Assembly: GCF_029675105.1 (NCBI RefSeq)
Contig: NZ_JAQQFV010000005.1
Location: 372,001-436,000 of the forward strand
Length of the DNA: 64,000 nucleotides
Direction: 5' to 3'
From: Nocardia anocheti
GTDB lineage: Bacteria; Actinomycetota; Actinomycetes; Mycobacteriales; Mycobacteriaceae
Shown here: positions 35,447 through 43,030 of the stretch, piece by piece
How positions within the stretch are numbered: the first letter of the stretch is position 1
Layout: every line of letters starts with the position of its first letter
Translations under genes and position numbers: made by a program
Notes under the pieces: generated by a model
The model's input: the letters and a program-made list of their open reading frames with translations, nothing else
Told to the model about the DNA's origin: nothing
Database searches by the model: none

Positions 35447-37072
35447 TCACTGGGAGACCTCATAGTCGACGAGCGCCCGCCGCAGGATCTTGCCGGTGGC
35501 GTTGCGGGGGAGTTCCTCGACGAACACGACCTCGCGCGGCACCTTGAACCGGGCCAGATTCGACTTCACGTGCTCCTTGATCTCGGCGGCCTCGACCGAG
35601 TGGCCCGGCTCCACCACGATGAAGGCGCGCAGCCGCTTGCCGAACTCGTCGTCGTCGACGCCGACCACGGCCACGTCGAACACGTCGGGCCGCTCCACCA
35701 GCAGGTTCTCGACTTCCTGCGGGAAGACGTTCTCGCCGCCGGAGACGATCATGTCGTCGTCGCGGCCGTCGACCATGAGCAGGCCGGAGGCGGTGAAGTG
35801 GCCGAGATCGCCGCTGGACATGTAGCCGTCGATGATCTGCTTGTTGCGCCCGTCGGTGTAGCCCTCGAACGGGGCGCCGCTGCGCACGAAGATCCGGCCC
35901 GGCGTCTCGGGGGTCTGGACACGCTGGTCGTTGTCGTCGTAGAGGCGCACCTCGCAGGTGATCGGCGAGCGGCCTACCGTGCCCGGCGCCTCGGCCAGCT
36001 CGGCCGGGTTGGCGATGGTGGCGATGGCCACCTCGGTGGAGCCGTAGAGGTTGTAGAGCACCGGGCCGAACGCCTCGGTGGCGCGGACGCACAGCTCCGG
36101 GGTGAGCGCGGAACCGGCGAACAGGATGACCTTCAGCGAGGACAGGTCGTACTTCGCGCGCACCTCGGCGGGCAGTTCGGTCATCCGGTGCAGCATGGTC
36201 GGCACGCAGACCAGCATCTCGACCTGGTGCTCGGCGATCGCGGCGAGGGTGGCCTCGGCGTCGAAGCGGCGGCGCATCACGATCTTGTTCGACAGGATCG
36301 AGCCCACCAGCCAGGTGCCCAGGCCGGTGCTGTGGAAGATCGGCGAGACGATCATCATGGTGCCCTGCTTGGGGAAGGGCACCCGGTCGACGAACTGCGC
36401 GGTGGCCATCGGGGTGACCTTGGTGCGCGGGGCGCCCTTGGGCAGGCCGGTGGTGCCGCTGGTGAGGATGATGAAGCCGCCGGGCTTGCTCGGGGCGGGC
36501 AGGTCGTCGGTGCTGTTGTTCGCGATGAGATCGTCGAAGGTGGTCGCGCCCTCGGGCAGTTCGGTGCCCTCGTCGACCCAGGTGAGGTAGCGCGGCAGCT
36601 CGGGCGGCAGGGCGTCGAGCAGGCCGAGGAATTCGCTGTCGTGCAGCACCGCGCGCACGTTCTCGCGCGCGCACACCTCGGCGAACTGCGGCTTGGCGAA
36701 GCCGGTGTTCATCAGCGCGATCCGCGCGCCCAGCTTGCCCGCCGCGATCATCGACATGATCAGCCCGCGGTGATCGCGCGCCAGCACGGCGATGACGGTG
36801 CCCTCGCCGATGCCCGCCGCCTGCAGTCCGCGCGCCACCGCGGTCGACTGCTCGTCGAGTTCCCGGTAGGTGAGTTCCCCGCGCTCGTCGGCCAGGGCGA
36901 CCTGGTCGGGTACCACGCGGGCGGAATGCCGGACCAGGGTGGCCTGCGGGCCGTAGATCTTGGATTCCTTCATCGTCCGCAGGGTCTCGAGCGGCTTGGT
37001 CGGGTCGGACACGCCGCGCGAACGCAGCACTCCGAGGGCCTTCACGCTTTCGAGCAGGTGGGACACGTTCAC
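35447..37072 (-). CDS. Acyl-CoA synthetase (AMP-forming), paralogue 2
   Basis: A 541-residue ANL enzyme with 'ILTSGTTGLPKGAP', 'LYNLYGSTEVAI' and 'LPRNATGKILRRAL' (catalytic Lys). Many blocks, such as 'VLARDHRG', 'MNTGFAKPQFA' and 'DDDMIVSGGENVFP', are shared word for word with its tandem neighbour, pointing to an old duplication. The GTG at 37072 has GGAGGT about 7 nt upstream. The 97-bp upstream spacer to the ArsR-type gene contains its promoter. Confidence 0.9.
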   Translation of the reverse strand: MNVSHLLESVKALGVLRSRGVSDPTKPLETLRTMKESKIYGPQATLVRHSARVVPDQVALADERGELTYRELDEQSTAVARGLQAAGIGEGTVIAVLARDHRGLIMSMIAAGKLGARIALMNTGFAKPQFAEVCARENVRAVLHDSEFLGLLDALPPELPRYLTWVDEGTELPEGATTFDDLIANNSTDDLPAPSKPGGFIILTSGTTGLPKGAPRTKVTPMATAQFVDRVPFPKQGTMMIVSPIFHSTGLGTWLVGSILSNKIVMRRRFDAEATLAAIAEHQVEMLVCVPTMLHRMTELPAEVRAKYDLSSLKVILFAGSALTPELCVRATEAFGPVLYNLYGSTEVAIATIANPAELAEAPGTVGRSPITCEVRLYDDNDQRVQTPETPGRIFVRSGAPFEGYTDGRNKQIIDGYMSSGDLGHFTASGLLMVDGRDDDMIVSGGENVFPQEVENLLVERPDVFDVAVVGVDDDEFGKRLRAFIVVEPGHSVEAAEIKEHVKSNLARFKVPREVVFVEELPRNATGKILRRALVDYEVSQ

Positions 37073-37170
37073 TCGGCTACCTCCGGGCTTCGCTGATCTG
37101 ATGCTCACCGTAGCAGCCGGTATGCTCTACATCACAGTGTTCTAACCGGACAATTGGGATATTTCTCCGC

Positions 37171-37665
37171 TCACCGCTGCGCGCTGGCCAAGGTCGCGAG
37201 CAGCGGGACGAGCCTGGCCTCGGGAACCTCGAAGCGCCCCCGCCCGGCCGTCTGCAACCAGCCGACCGCCGCGAGCTGACGAAGGTGCTGGTAGATCTCG
37301 GCCGAGGTGCCCAGTTCCTCGATCGCGGCGAGGTCGGCGGCGGTGCGGCGGCCGTAGACGATCTCCTGCAGCAGTCGCAGCCGGACCGGGTCGGCCAGGG
37401 CGGCAAGGCAATTGGCGGCCTCGATGGTCCACACGTCGCCCACCACGGCGTCGGTGGCGAACTGGGCCTGCCAGTTCAGCTGCTCGCCGGTGGGCAGGTG
37501 CAGCGCGCCCGCCAGCAGCACGCCGCCGTTGCGCGCCCCGGCGGCCTCGAACTCCTGCCGCAACCGGGCCACGGCCCACGGCAGGTTCGGGTCGCCACCG
37601 TCGGGGCGGTTCTCCAGGGCGGTGACCCGCCGTTCCAGTTCTTCGAGTCGGTCGACCAGATCCAC
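37171..37665 (-). CDS. ArsR-like winged-helix regulator
   Basis: A 164-residue protein. The N-terminus is a short coiled coil ('LVDRLEELERRVTALEN', residues 3-19), the middle is unassigned, and the C-terminal 75 residues are an ArsR-type winged helix ('CLAALADPVRLRLLQEIVYG', 'AEIYQHLRQLAAVGWL'). It has no ArsR metal-site cysteine pair. It starts at GTG 37665. It may regulate the two synthetase genes downstream, since all three face the same way. Confidence 0.75.
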   Translation of the reverse strand: MDLVDRLEELERRVTALENRPDGGDPNLPWAVARLRQEFEAAGARNGGVLLAGALHLPTGEQLNWQAQFATDAVVGDVWTIEAANCLAALADPVRLRLLQEIVYGRRTAADLAAIEELGTSAEIYQHLRQLAAVGWLQTAGRGRFEVPEARLVPLLATLASAQR

Positions 37666-37733
37666 GCGGTCAACCTACGCCACGCCGAAACCCTTGCGCC
37701 GCAATCCCACCCTCGCGTGACCCGGAACGCGGC

Positions 37734-37764
37734 AGCGCACCCCGGCGCGGTGCCGGGGTGCGCT
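37734..37764 (-). terminator. Hairpin terminator
   Basis: A perfect 13-bp stem (37734-37746 pairing with 37752-37764) with a 5-nt loop, 13 nt after the stop of the secreted-protein gene and 68 nt before the ArsR-like gene. The T-rich run precedes rather than follows the stem on the minus strand, so its strength is uncertain. Confidence 0.65.
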
Positions 37765-37777
37765 GGGAAAAAACCGC

Positions 37778-38410
37778 TCAGCCGGTGACGGCGCCGAACG
37801 AGGGCTGCTGGATGGTGCCCAGCTGGTAGGCGTACCCGTCGGGGTGCTGCTCGTCGACCGGGACCGACCAGCGGTGCCACAGCGTGCCGTAGACCGCCGC
37901 GACGATCAGGCCGCCGCCGGTGTTCAGCGCCGCGGTGCGGATGGTGGTGTCCACCGGGACGTCCTGGTGCTCGGTGAGCACCGCGGTGCCGCTCTGCCCG
38001 TTGGACAGGTTCAGCCACATCACCTCGAGTTTGGCGCCGTTCTGGTTCGGCGAGATCGTGCCGGGGCCGCCGAAGAAGCCGAAGCGGAAGCCGTCGATGT
38101 CCAGGGCGATGCCCGAGCCGTAGACGCCGGGACCGCCGCCGTTCTGGCCGATGTCGGAGGTCGCGGGAATCTGGAACGGCTGCGCGGGCAGCGCCACCTC
38201 GACGGTGCCGTCCTCGGTCAGCCGGTCCAGGGCCGCCAGCGCGCCCTCGTTCCCGGCGACGGAGGTGCGCAGCTGCGCGACGGCGGCGGCCACGTCCACG
38301 GTCCGCGGCTCGGGATCGGCGACCGCGGGGGCCGCGAAGACGACGGCGATCGCGGCCGAGGTGGCGGCGACAGCGGTGGTGAGACGACGCATGAAGATCG
38401 AATGACGCAT
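37778..38410 (-). CDS. Secreted protein, unknown function
   Basis: A 210-residue protein with a signal peptide (cleavage after 'APAVA', before DPEPRT). The mature part has a small helical section, then a Gly-rich beta section with 'GFRFGFFGGPGTISPNQNG' and many hydrophobic residues. It resembles mycobacterial/nocardial small exported proteins of unknown function. The ATG at 38410 has GGGAGAGC upstream; a later in-frame ATG at 38392 would also give a signal peptide. Its promoter holds a triple octamer. Confidence 0.7.
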   Translation of the reverse strand: MRHSIFMRRLTTAVAATSAAIAVVFAAPAVADPEPRTVDVAAAVAQLRTSVAGNEGALAALDRLTEDGTVEVALPAQPFQIPATSDIGQNGGGPGVYGSGIALDIDGFRFGFFGGPGTISPNQNGAKLEVMWLNLSNGQSGTAVLTEHQDVPVDTTIRTAALNTGGGLIVAAVYGTLWHRWSVPVDEQHPDGYAYQLGTIQQPSFGAVTG

Positions 38411-38422
38411 AACCAGCTCTCC

Positions 38423-38485
38423 CTCGAGTGTTCCTGGTACTGCTTTCACTCGAGCACCGTAACCGAGACGCGTATCACACTCGAG
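38423..38485. repeat. Three copies of octamer CACTCGAG in a promoter
   Basis: CACTCGAG occurs at 38447-38454 and 38478-38485, and inverted (CTCGAGTG) at 38423-38430, within 63 bp directly upstream of the secreted-protein gene. This is the whole spacer before the toxin gene. Likely a protein-binding array. Confidence 0.6.
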
Positions 38486-38497
38486 GCCACCCCGCTA

Positions 38498-38875
38498 TCA
38501 CGGCATCGGGGCGATCTGCACCTTGTATCCGCGATAGAGCTCCGGCTTCGCGGTGAGCACCGGCATGTCCAGGTGCTGGGCGGTGAACACCACCGGCGCG
38601 ACCAGCGGCCAGTCGATATGGTCGTCGGCCATCGGCACGGTGGTGCCGACGCGGATGGCGGTGGCGGCGTCGAGTTCGGCCCAGCGCACCGCGACGCGAT
38701 TGTCGAGCAGGCGGCCGAGTTCGTCGATGTTGTCGACCGCGCGCATGGCGGCCATCAGGCTCACCGAGGGCACCACCATGATCCGGCGCTGCTGGGTGAA
38801 CTGGCGCATGATCACCTGGCCGAACAGCGGTGAGCGGGCCAGCGAGGTGAGCGCGGTGTGGTCGGCGACGCTCAC
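38498..38875 (-). CDS. PIN-like toxin component, degenerate active site
   Basis: A 125-residue protein that overlaps the antitoxin gene by 4 nt (GTGA), the usual toxin position. Its layout follows a PIN domain: an N-terminal 'VADHTALT' strand-helix, a middle 'PSVSLMAAM' helix and a C-terminal 'DMPVLTAKPEL' strand. PIN nucleases need several acidic residues. Here the middle Glu (normally Pxx.xxE) is missing and the C-terminal Asp is Lys (TAKP for TADP). It is therefore probably not a standard nuclease; family assignment is from layout only. Confidence 0.6.
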   Translation of the reverse strand: MSVADHTALTSLARSPLFGQVIMRQFTQQRRIMVVPSVSLMAAMRAVDNIDELGRLLDNRVAVRWAELDAATAIRVGTTVPMADDHIDWPLVAPVVFTAQHLDMPVLTAKPELYRGYKVQIAPMP

Positions 38876-39186
38876 CGCTCGCTCGCGGCCGTGCCGTTCA
38901 ACGCGCGCATCAGGGTGCTCAGTTTCGCTTCCGCGTCGGCGATCTCGGCCTCGGAATGCTGCTTGATCCGATCGTCGAGCCTGCCGAGGATCTGTTCGCG
39001 CAGATCGTCGTTGAAGTACGCCGGGGGTAATGCCCCGTGCCGTAACACCTCAGCGGGTACCACCGCGACCAGCTCCTTCCCCTCCCGGGTCACGATCACC
39101 GGCCGTCCGCTCGCGGACACGCCGTCGAAAACACTACCGAGCTGCCCCCGCAACTCGGTCAGTGGCACTGTCTCGTAATCAGCCAT
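38872..39186 (-). CDS. Phd/YefM-type antitoxin
   Basis: A 104-residue protein with the Phd/YefM fold start: 'YETVPLTELRGQLGSVFDGVSASGRPVIVTREGKELVAVVP' region (residues 4-44), which dimerises and binds DNA. The C-terminal 50 residues are helical and charged, the part that usually wraps the toxin. It is the first gene of the pair, and a perfect palindrome directly precedes its ATG, expected for autoregulation. Confidence 0.85.
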   Translation of the reverse strand: MADYETVPLTELRGQLGSVFDGVSASGRPVIVTREGKELVAVVPAEVLRHGALPPAYFNDDLREQILGRLDDRIKQHSEAEIADAEAKLSTLMRALNGTAASER

Positions 39187-39218
39187 AGTCCACTGTACAT
39201 CGCTGTGTACAGTGGACT
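39187..39218. promoter_or_regulatory. Toxin-antitoxin operator
   Basis: A perfect 13-bp inverted repeat, AGTCCACTGTACA (39187-39199) and its complement (39206-39218), 6 nt apart, ending at the base before the antitoxin ATG. No room for a ribosome binding site remains, so a leaderless mRNA is likely. Confidence 0.8.
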
Positions 39219-39230
39219 GTCGGCTTCGGC

Positions 39231-40214
39231 TCAGGCGACTTTGCGGGCCGGTTCGCTGCGGTAGCGGGTGGCCGGGCCGTCGATGCTCAGCAGCTTCCAG
39301 GTGAGCTTGGCGACGGGATTCATCATGCCGCTGTTGGTGGCCAGCGCCCGCACGTCACCGAAGATGTTGCGGATGGTGCTCTGCGATTCCTCGCAACCCC
39401 AATACGCCTCGCGCATCACCTCGGCGGGGATGTCGAACTTGTCGACGAACTCCTTGGGTGGGGTCATGATCATGTCGAGCATCACCCGCATGGCGATCGG
39501 GAAGGCCACCGAGAGTACGGCCTTGGTGATCGGGTTCATCCCCGGCACGTTGCGGCGCAGGTACTCGTGGGCGAAGGAGATGTGGCGGGCCTCCTCGGCC
39601 ACGTGGATCTGCATGACGCGCTGCACCATCGGATGCAGGTCGACCCCGGCGCGCAGCAGTGACTTCTGCAGGTGGTCGATCGGCTCCTCGCCGCCCAGGA
39701 TCATGGTGAAGAACAGCTCGGGGAAGTACTTCACGGCGGGCCAGATGGCCATCGTCAGCTTGCGATCGATGCTGCCCATGCCGACCACATCGCGGTAACC
39801 GATGCGGTTGATCATCTCCTGGAACATCATCGTGTGGTTGCACTCTTCGGCAGCCTCGTGGGTGACGTAGCGGAATTCCGGGTCACCGTTGGGCACCGAG
39901 ACCAGGTACTGCATGAGCCCGCGGATGAGCAGTTGCTCGAAGTCCAGGCCCACCTTGGCGATGCCCGCCTGTCGCCACATGCCCATGGCGATCTGCTTCT
40001 CGACCGGCTGTGCCTTGTACCAGGGATGACGGCCCAGCGGGTCCTCGTCGGGCATGATCCAGCGCGGGTCGTCGGAGTGCACGGCGAACTCGGGCGAATC
40101 CCAGTCGATGTCGACATAGGGATCGAAGTGCCGGTTCACCGAGCCTTCGGACAGGTTGCGCAGGATCTCGTGGTACTCGGGATCGGTCGCGGTGTTCTTG
40201 GTTGTCGACAGCAT
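39231..40214 (-). CDS. AurF-type diiron oxygenase
   Basis: A 327-residue protein of the AurF family (PF11583), non-haem diiron N-oxygenases in the ferritin fold. Metal-ligand motifs are visible: 'THEAAEECNHTMMFQEM' (about residue 120) and 'VAEEARHISFAHEYL' (about residue 205), plus an early Glu in 'GLDFEQLL'. AurF itself oxidises an aryl amine to a nitro group; the substrate here is unknown. AAGGAGA precedes the ATG. It is controlled by a promoter with a 17-bp palindrome. No biosynthetic partner genes are adjacent. Confidence 0.85.
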   Translation of the reverse strand: MLSTTKNTATDPEYHEILRNLSEGSVNRHFDPYVDIDWDSPEFAVHSDDPRWIMPDEDPLGRHPWYKAQPVEKQIAMGMWRQAGIAKVGLDFEQLLIRGLMQYLVSVPNGDPEFRYVTHEAAEECNHTMMFQEMINRIGYRDVVGMGSIDRKLTMAIWPAVKYFPELFFTMILGGEEPIDHLQKSLLRAGVDLHPMVQRVMQIHVAEEARHISFAHEYLRRNVPGMNPITKAVLSVAFPIAMRVMLDMIMTPPKEFVDKFDIPAEVMREAYWGCEESQSTIRNIFGDVRALATNSGMMNPVAKLTWKLLSIDGPATRYRSEPARKVA

Positions 40215-40248
40215 CGGTGATGTCTCCTTCGTGTGGCGCACGTCCCAC

Positions 40249-40277
40249 TTTATATGAGACCCAGGGTCTCAGACAAC
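40249..40277 (-). promoter_or_regulatory. AurF promoter with palindrome in the spacer
   Basis: The 17-bp palindrome TGAGACCCAGGGTCTCA (40255-40271, one central base) lies directly upstream of a -10 TATAAA (40254-40249, minus strand). A -35-like TTGTCT (40276-40271) sits 16 nt upstream of the -10, so the palindrome fills the spacer. This is a typical TetR-family repressor site; no tetR gene is beside it. Confidence 0.75.
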
Positions 40278-40337
40278 AGCGGCTCGCGCGAGTTCGCGTA
40301 TCCGGCTCGCGCCACCGAGCGCACGTAGCATGGAGTG

Positions 40338-41300
40338 ATGGCCCGTCTCACCCCCGCCGGAGCCACCTGGCCCGAGCTGAGCGTCGACTCCTGGTCCGAT
40401 ACCCGCGACACCCTGCACATGTGGTTGCAGATCGTCGGCAAACTGCAGCTGTCGGGAACCGCGCTGGTCAATCACTGGTGGAACGCCACCTCGCGGGTCA
40501 GCGCCCGCGGGTTGCGCACCGGTGCGATCCCGGTGGACGGGCGGGTGCTCGACATCGAGTTCGACTTCGTCGACCACGAACTGAACCTGCGCACCAGCGA
40601 CGGCCGCCGGGCCTGCGTGGTGCTGCGTCCACGCACGGTCGCCGACTTCTACGGCGAGCTGCGTGACATCCTGGGCAGCCTCGATGTCGCCATCGACATC
40701 GACGCCTCACCCAACGAGGTCGACCCGGCCATCCCGTTCGCGCGCGACACCACCCACGGTTCCTACGACGCCGATGCCGTGCACCTGTTCTGGCAGCAGC
40801 TGGTGCAGATCGACCGGGTCTTCGCGCTGTGGCGAGCGGGTTTCGCCGGGAAATCCAGTCCGGTGCACGTGTTCTGGGGCTCGTTCGACCTGGCCTGCAC
40901 CCGTTTCTCCGGCCGCAGCGCACCCCCGCATCCCGGCGGCGCGCCGAACTGCGCGGACTGGGTGATGGAGGAGGCCTACTCGCGCGAATGCGCCAGTGCC
41001 GGTTTCTGGCCCGGCGGCGCCGAGGGCATGTTCTACGCCTACGCCTATCCCGCTCCGGAGGGCTACAGTGACCGTCCCTCGGGTCCCGACGCCGCCCACT
41101 GGGACACCGACCTCGGCGAATTCGTGCTGCCCTACGAGGCGGTACGCACCGCACCCGACCCCGACGCCACCCTGCTCGACTTCCTCGACACCACCTACGC
41201 GGCCGCCGCCGACCTGGCCCACTGGGACCGCAAGCTGCTCGACGTCGACCCGCACCGCCTGGACCGGCGCCTCCACCTCGACGACACCACCCGCCTGTGA
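40338..41300 (+). CDS. DUF5996 family protein
   Basis: A 320-residue soluble protein matching the DUF5996 family as I recall it: N-terminal 'WLQIVGKLQLSGTALVNHWWN' and central 'HVFWGSFDLACTRFSGRSAPPHPG' are its conserved blocks, rich in Trp and His. Function unknown. The start is uncertain: ATG 40338, or GTG one codon earlier; GGAG lies very close. It converges with a small membrane gene one base after its stop. Confidence 0.75.
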   Translation: MARLTPAGATWPELSVDSWSDTRDTLHMWLQIVGKLQLSGTALVNHWWNATSRVSARGLRTGAIPVDGRVLDIEFDFVDHELNLRTSDGRRACVVLRPRTVADFYGELRDILGSLDVAIDIDASPNEVDPAIPFARDTTHGSYDADAVHLFWQQLVQIDRVFALWRAGFAGKSSPVHVFWGSFDLACTRFSGRSAPPHPGGAPNCADWVMEEAYSRECASAGFWPGGAEGMFYAYAYPAPEGYSDRPSGPDAAHWDTDLGEFVLPYEAVRTAPDPDATLLDFLDTTYAAAADLAHWDRKLLDVDPHRLDRRLHLDDTTRL

Positions 41301-41301
41301 A

Positions 41302-41490
41302 CTAGTCGTTCGCGGGCTCCTCCGGAGCCTTGCGCCGCAGCTGTCCCCGGACCATCAGCACCCCCGCCGCCACCAGCCAGATCACCGCGTAGATCACCGC
41401 CCGCACCGGGCTCCAATTCGCCACCAGCAGGCCGACGGCCACACCGCCCGCCACGCCGAGGATCATGATCGGATTCCCAGTGCTGCTCAT
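41302..41490 (-). CDS. Small two-helix membrane protein
   Basis: A 62-residue protein with two hydrophobic helices (about residues 7-23 and 30-46) and a basic/acidic tail 'RRKAPEEPAND'. The start may be 12 nt upstream at 41502. No family recognised. It is divergent from the maleylpyruvate-isomerase-like gene. Confidence 0.6.
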   Translation of the reverse strand: MSSTGNPIMILGVAGGVAVGLLVANWSPVRAVIYAVIWLVAAGVLMVRGQLRRKAPEEPAND

Positions 41491-41552
41491 GCGAGCGATC
41501 ATTCCACGGCGCGCGCCGATGAGTTCGCCGATCGCGACCCGTCCACATCCGT

Positions 41553-42134
41553 ATGGACCGTGATCTCATCGAGCGTCGACTGCGCGCCGAACGCCTCGAC
41601 CTCGCCGATTTCCTCGAGCGACTCACCCCCGACGAGTGGTCACGCGACTCGCTGTGCGGGCAATGGTCGGTGCGCGACGTCGCCGCCCACCTCACCACCG
41701 CCGACACCCTCGGCGCCACCCTCACCGGCCTGATCCGCGCTCGTGGCAATTGGGACCGGATGAACGCCGACGCGGCCGTCGCGCGCGCGGCCCGACACAC
41801 CCCCGCTGAACTCGTCGCCCAGCTGCGGGCCTTCGCCGAGTCCCCGCGCCGCTCGCCCGGCGCCGCCCCGCTGGACCCGCTGGCCGACATCATCGTGCAC
41901 GGCCAGGACATCGCCCGCCCGCTCGGCCGCACCCGCACCGCGCCCACCGACGAGGTCGTCGCCTGTCTCGACCACATCGTCGCCAGCCGTTTCTACGGCG
42001 CCCGCAAGCGCCTGCGCGGCCAGCGCCTGACCGCTACCGACGCCGACTGGACCTACGGCACCGGCCCCGAGCAGGTGCAGGCCCCCGCCCTGGACCTGCT
42101 GCTGCTCGCCACCGGCCGTCCGCTCGCGTCCTGA
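41553..42134 (+). CDS. DinB-like maleylpyruvate isomerase family protein
   Basis: A 193-residue protein of the mycothiol-dependent maleylpyruvate isomerase N-terminal (MDMPI/TIGR03083) family. The metal ligands of the four-helix DinB-like fold are visible: 'CGQWSVRDVAAHL' (His about residue 47) and 'DIIVHGQDIARPL' (His about residue 115). Many members are mycothiol-dependent S-transferases; the reaction here is unknown. Confidence 0.8.
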   Translation: MDRDLIERRLRAERLDLADFLERLTPDEWSRDSLCGQWSVRDVAAHLTTADTLGATLTGLIRARGNWDRMNADAAVARAARHTPAELVAQLRAFAESPRRSPGAAPLDPLADIIVHGQDIARPLGRTRTAPTDEVVACLDHIVASRFYGARKRLRGQRLTATDADWTYGTGPEQVQAPALDLLLLATGRPLAS

Positions 42135-42190
42135 ACCGGATGGCGAGGCGGCGACCGTCGGGCTCGGGGGGTGATGGTCGTGCTGGAGTC

Positions 42191-43030
42191 CTACTCCGGG
42201 TGATCCGGTAGCGACGCGACGACCGCTTCCCACGCGTCGTGCAGGTGATGGCACACCGGCCCGGTCTGGGTGAGCACGGTGACGCACCGGTTCTGGTGGT
42301 CGTAGAGCTCCACCGCCGAGGTCTTCCCGGCGACGCCGTGCGCCTCGGTGACCCAGCATTCGGCCAGCAGGCTCGGGTCCAGCGCGTACCGCGCCGCGTT
42401 GTACATCACCGCCACGTGACCGCCCGCCCACTCGGCCATCGCCGCCCGCCCGCGATGCAGCTGCACACACCCACCGCCGGGCACGGCGACGGTGTGGGCC
42501 AGGCTGACCTCGGTGAGATGGGTCAGCAGATGCGGCACGACCCGCTCGTCGACGCGCCGGGCGCCGGTGAACGGCAGCACCCGGTAGCGCGCGGGCGACA
42601 GGTCGTCGAGGTGGGTGATCTGGTCGGTCTCGCGCCAGTTCACCGTCGTCCAGTCCAGCGCGCTGGCCGGTTCCGGCTCGGCCGCCGGTGCCGATTCCAG
42701 CGCCTGCACCATGAGCCGGTCCGACATCGGAGTGAGGTAGGCGCGGTGGGTGCCGGTGGCGTCGGCCAGGGTCAGCGCGCGCGGGGTGAGCACGGTATCG
42801 GTGACCAGGCCGGGGTGCACCCGCAGCGCGATCTGCTGATCGCCGCAGCTCAGCGCCTCACCGGGCAGCGCGGGCTGCTGGTATTCGCCGGTCTGGCTGA
42901 GCAGGGCGACATCGTTGGCCGTCACCGAGACGACGGTGCCGAGGGCGGGCAGCGCCGCGGCGACCACGCGGGGGCCCGCGACGAGGTGGCGGGCCGGGCA
43001 GCGCTCGCAGCGCCCGTTGTCAGTACACAT
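42191..43030 (-). CDS. HemS/ChuX-like heme-utilisation protein (tentative)
   Basis: A 279-residue protein. The order 'SVTANDVALLSQTGEYQ', then 'IALRVHPGLV', then 'LTLADATGTHRAYLTPMSD' follows the first half of a HemS/HmuS heme-binding module (LTRN..G.Y / DLRIF / FFDA.G.AVHKVYLT); a second half, from about residue 165, repeats the theme less clearly. The N-terminus has C2, C8 and C11 (CxxC), which is unusual. It overlaps the diflavin reductase gene by 11 nt, so it is cotranslated with it. An assigned role in heme or iron handling is inference supported by the IdeR boxes at the operon head. Confidence 0.55.
   Translation of the reverse strand: MCTDNGRCERCPARHLVAGPRVVAAALPALGTVVSVTANDVALLSQTGEYQQPALPGEALSCGDQQIALRVHPGLVTDTVLTPRALTLADATGTHRAYLTPMSDRLMVQALESAPAAEPEPASALDWTTVNWRETDQITHLDDLSPARYRVLPFTGARRVDERVVPHLLTHLTEVSLAHTVAVPGGGCVQLHRGRAAMAEWAGGHVAVMYNAARYALDPSLLAECWVTEAHGVAGKTSAVELYDHQNRCVTVLTQTGPVCHHLHDAWEAVVASLPDHPE

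Noticed and set aside
37073..37140. KstR-type operator before the acyl-CoA synthetase
   Set aside because: Only one half resembles TAGAAC; no inverted partner at the right spacing.
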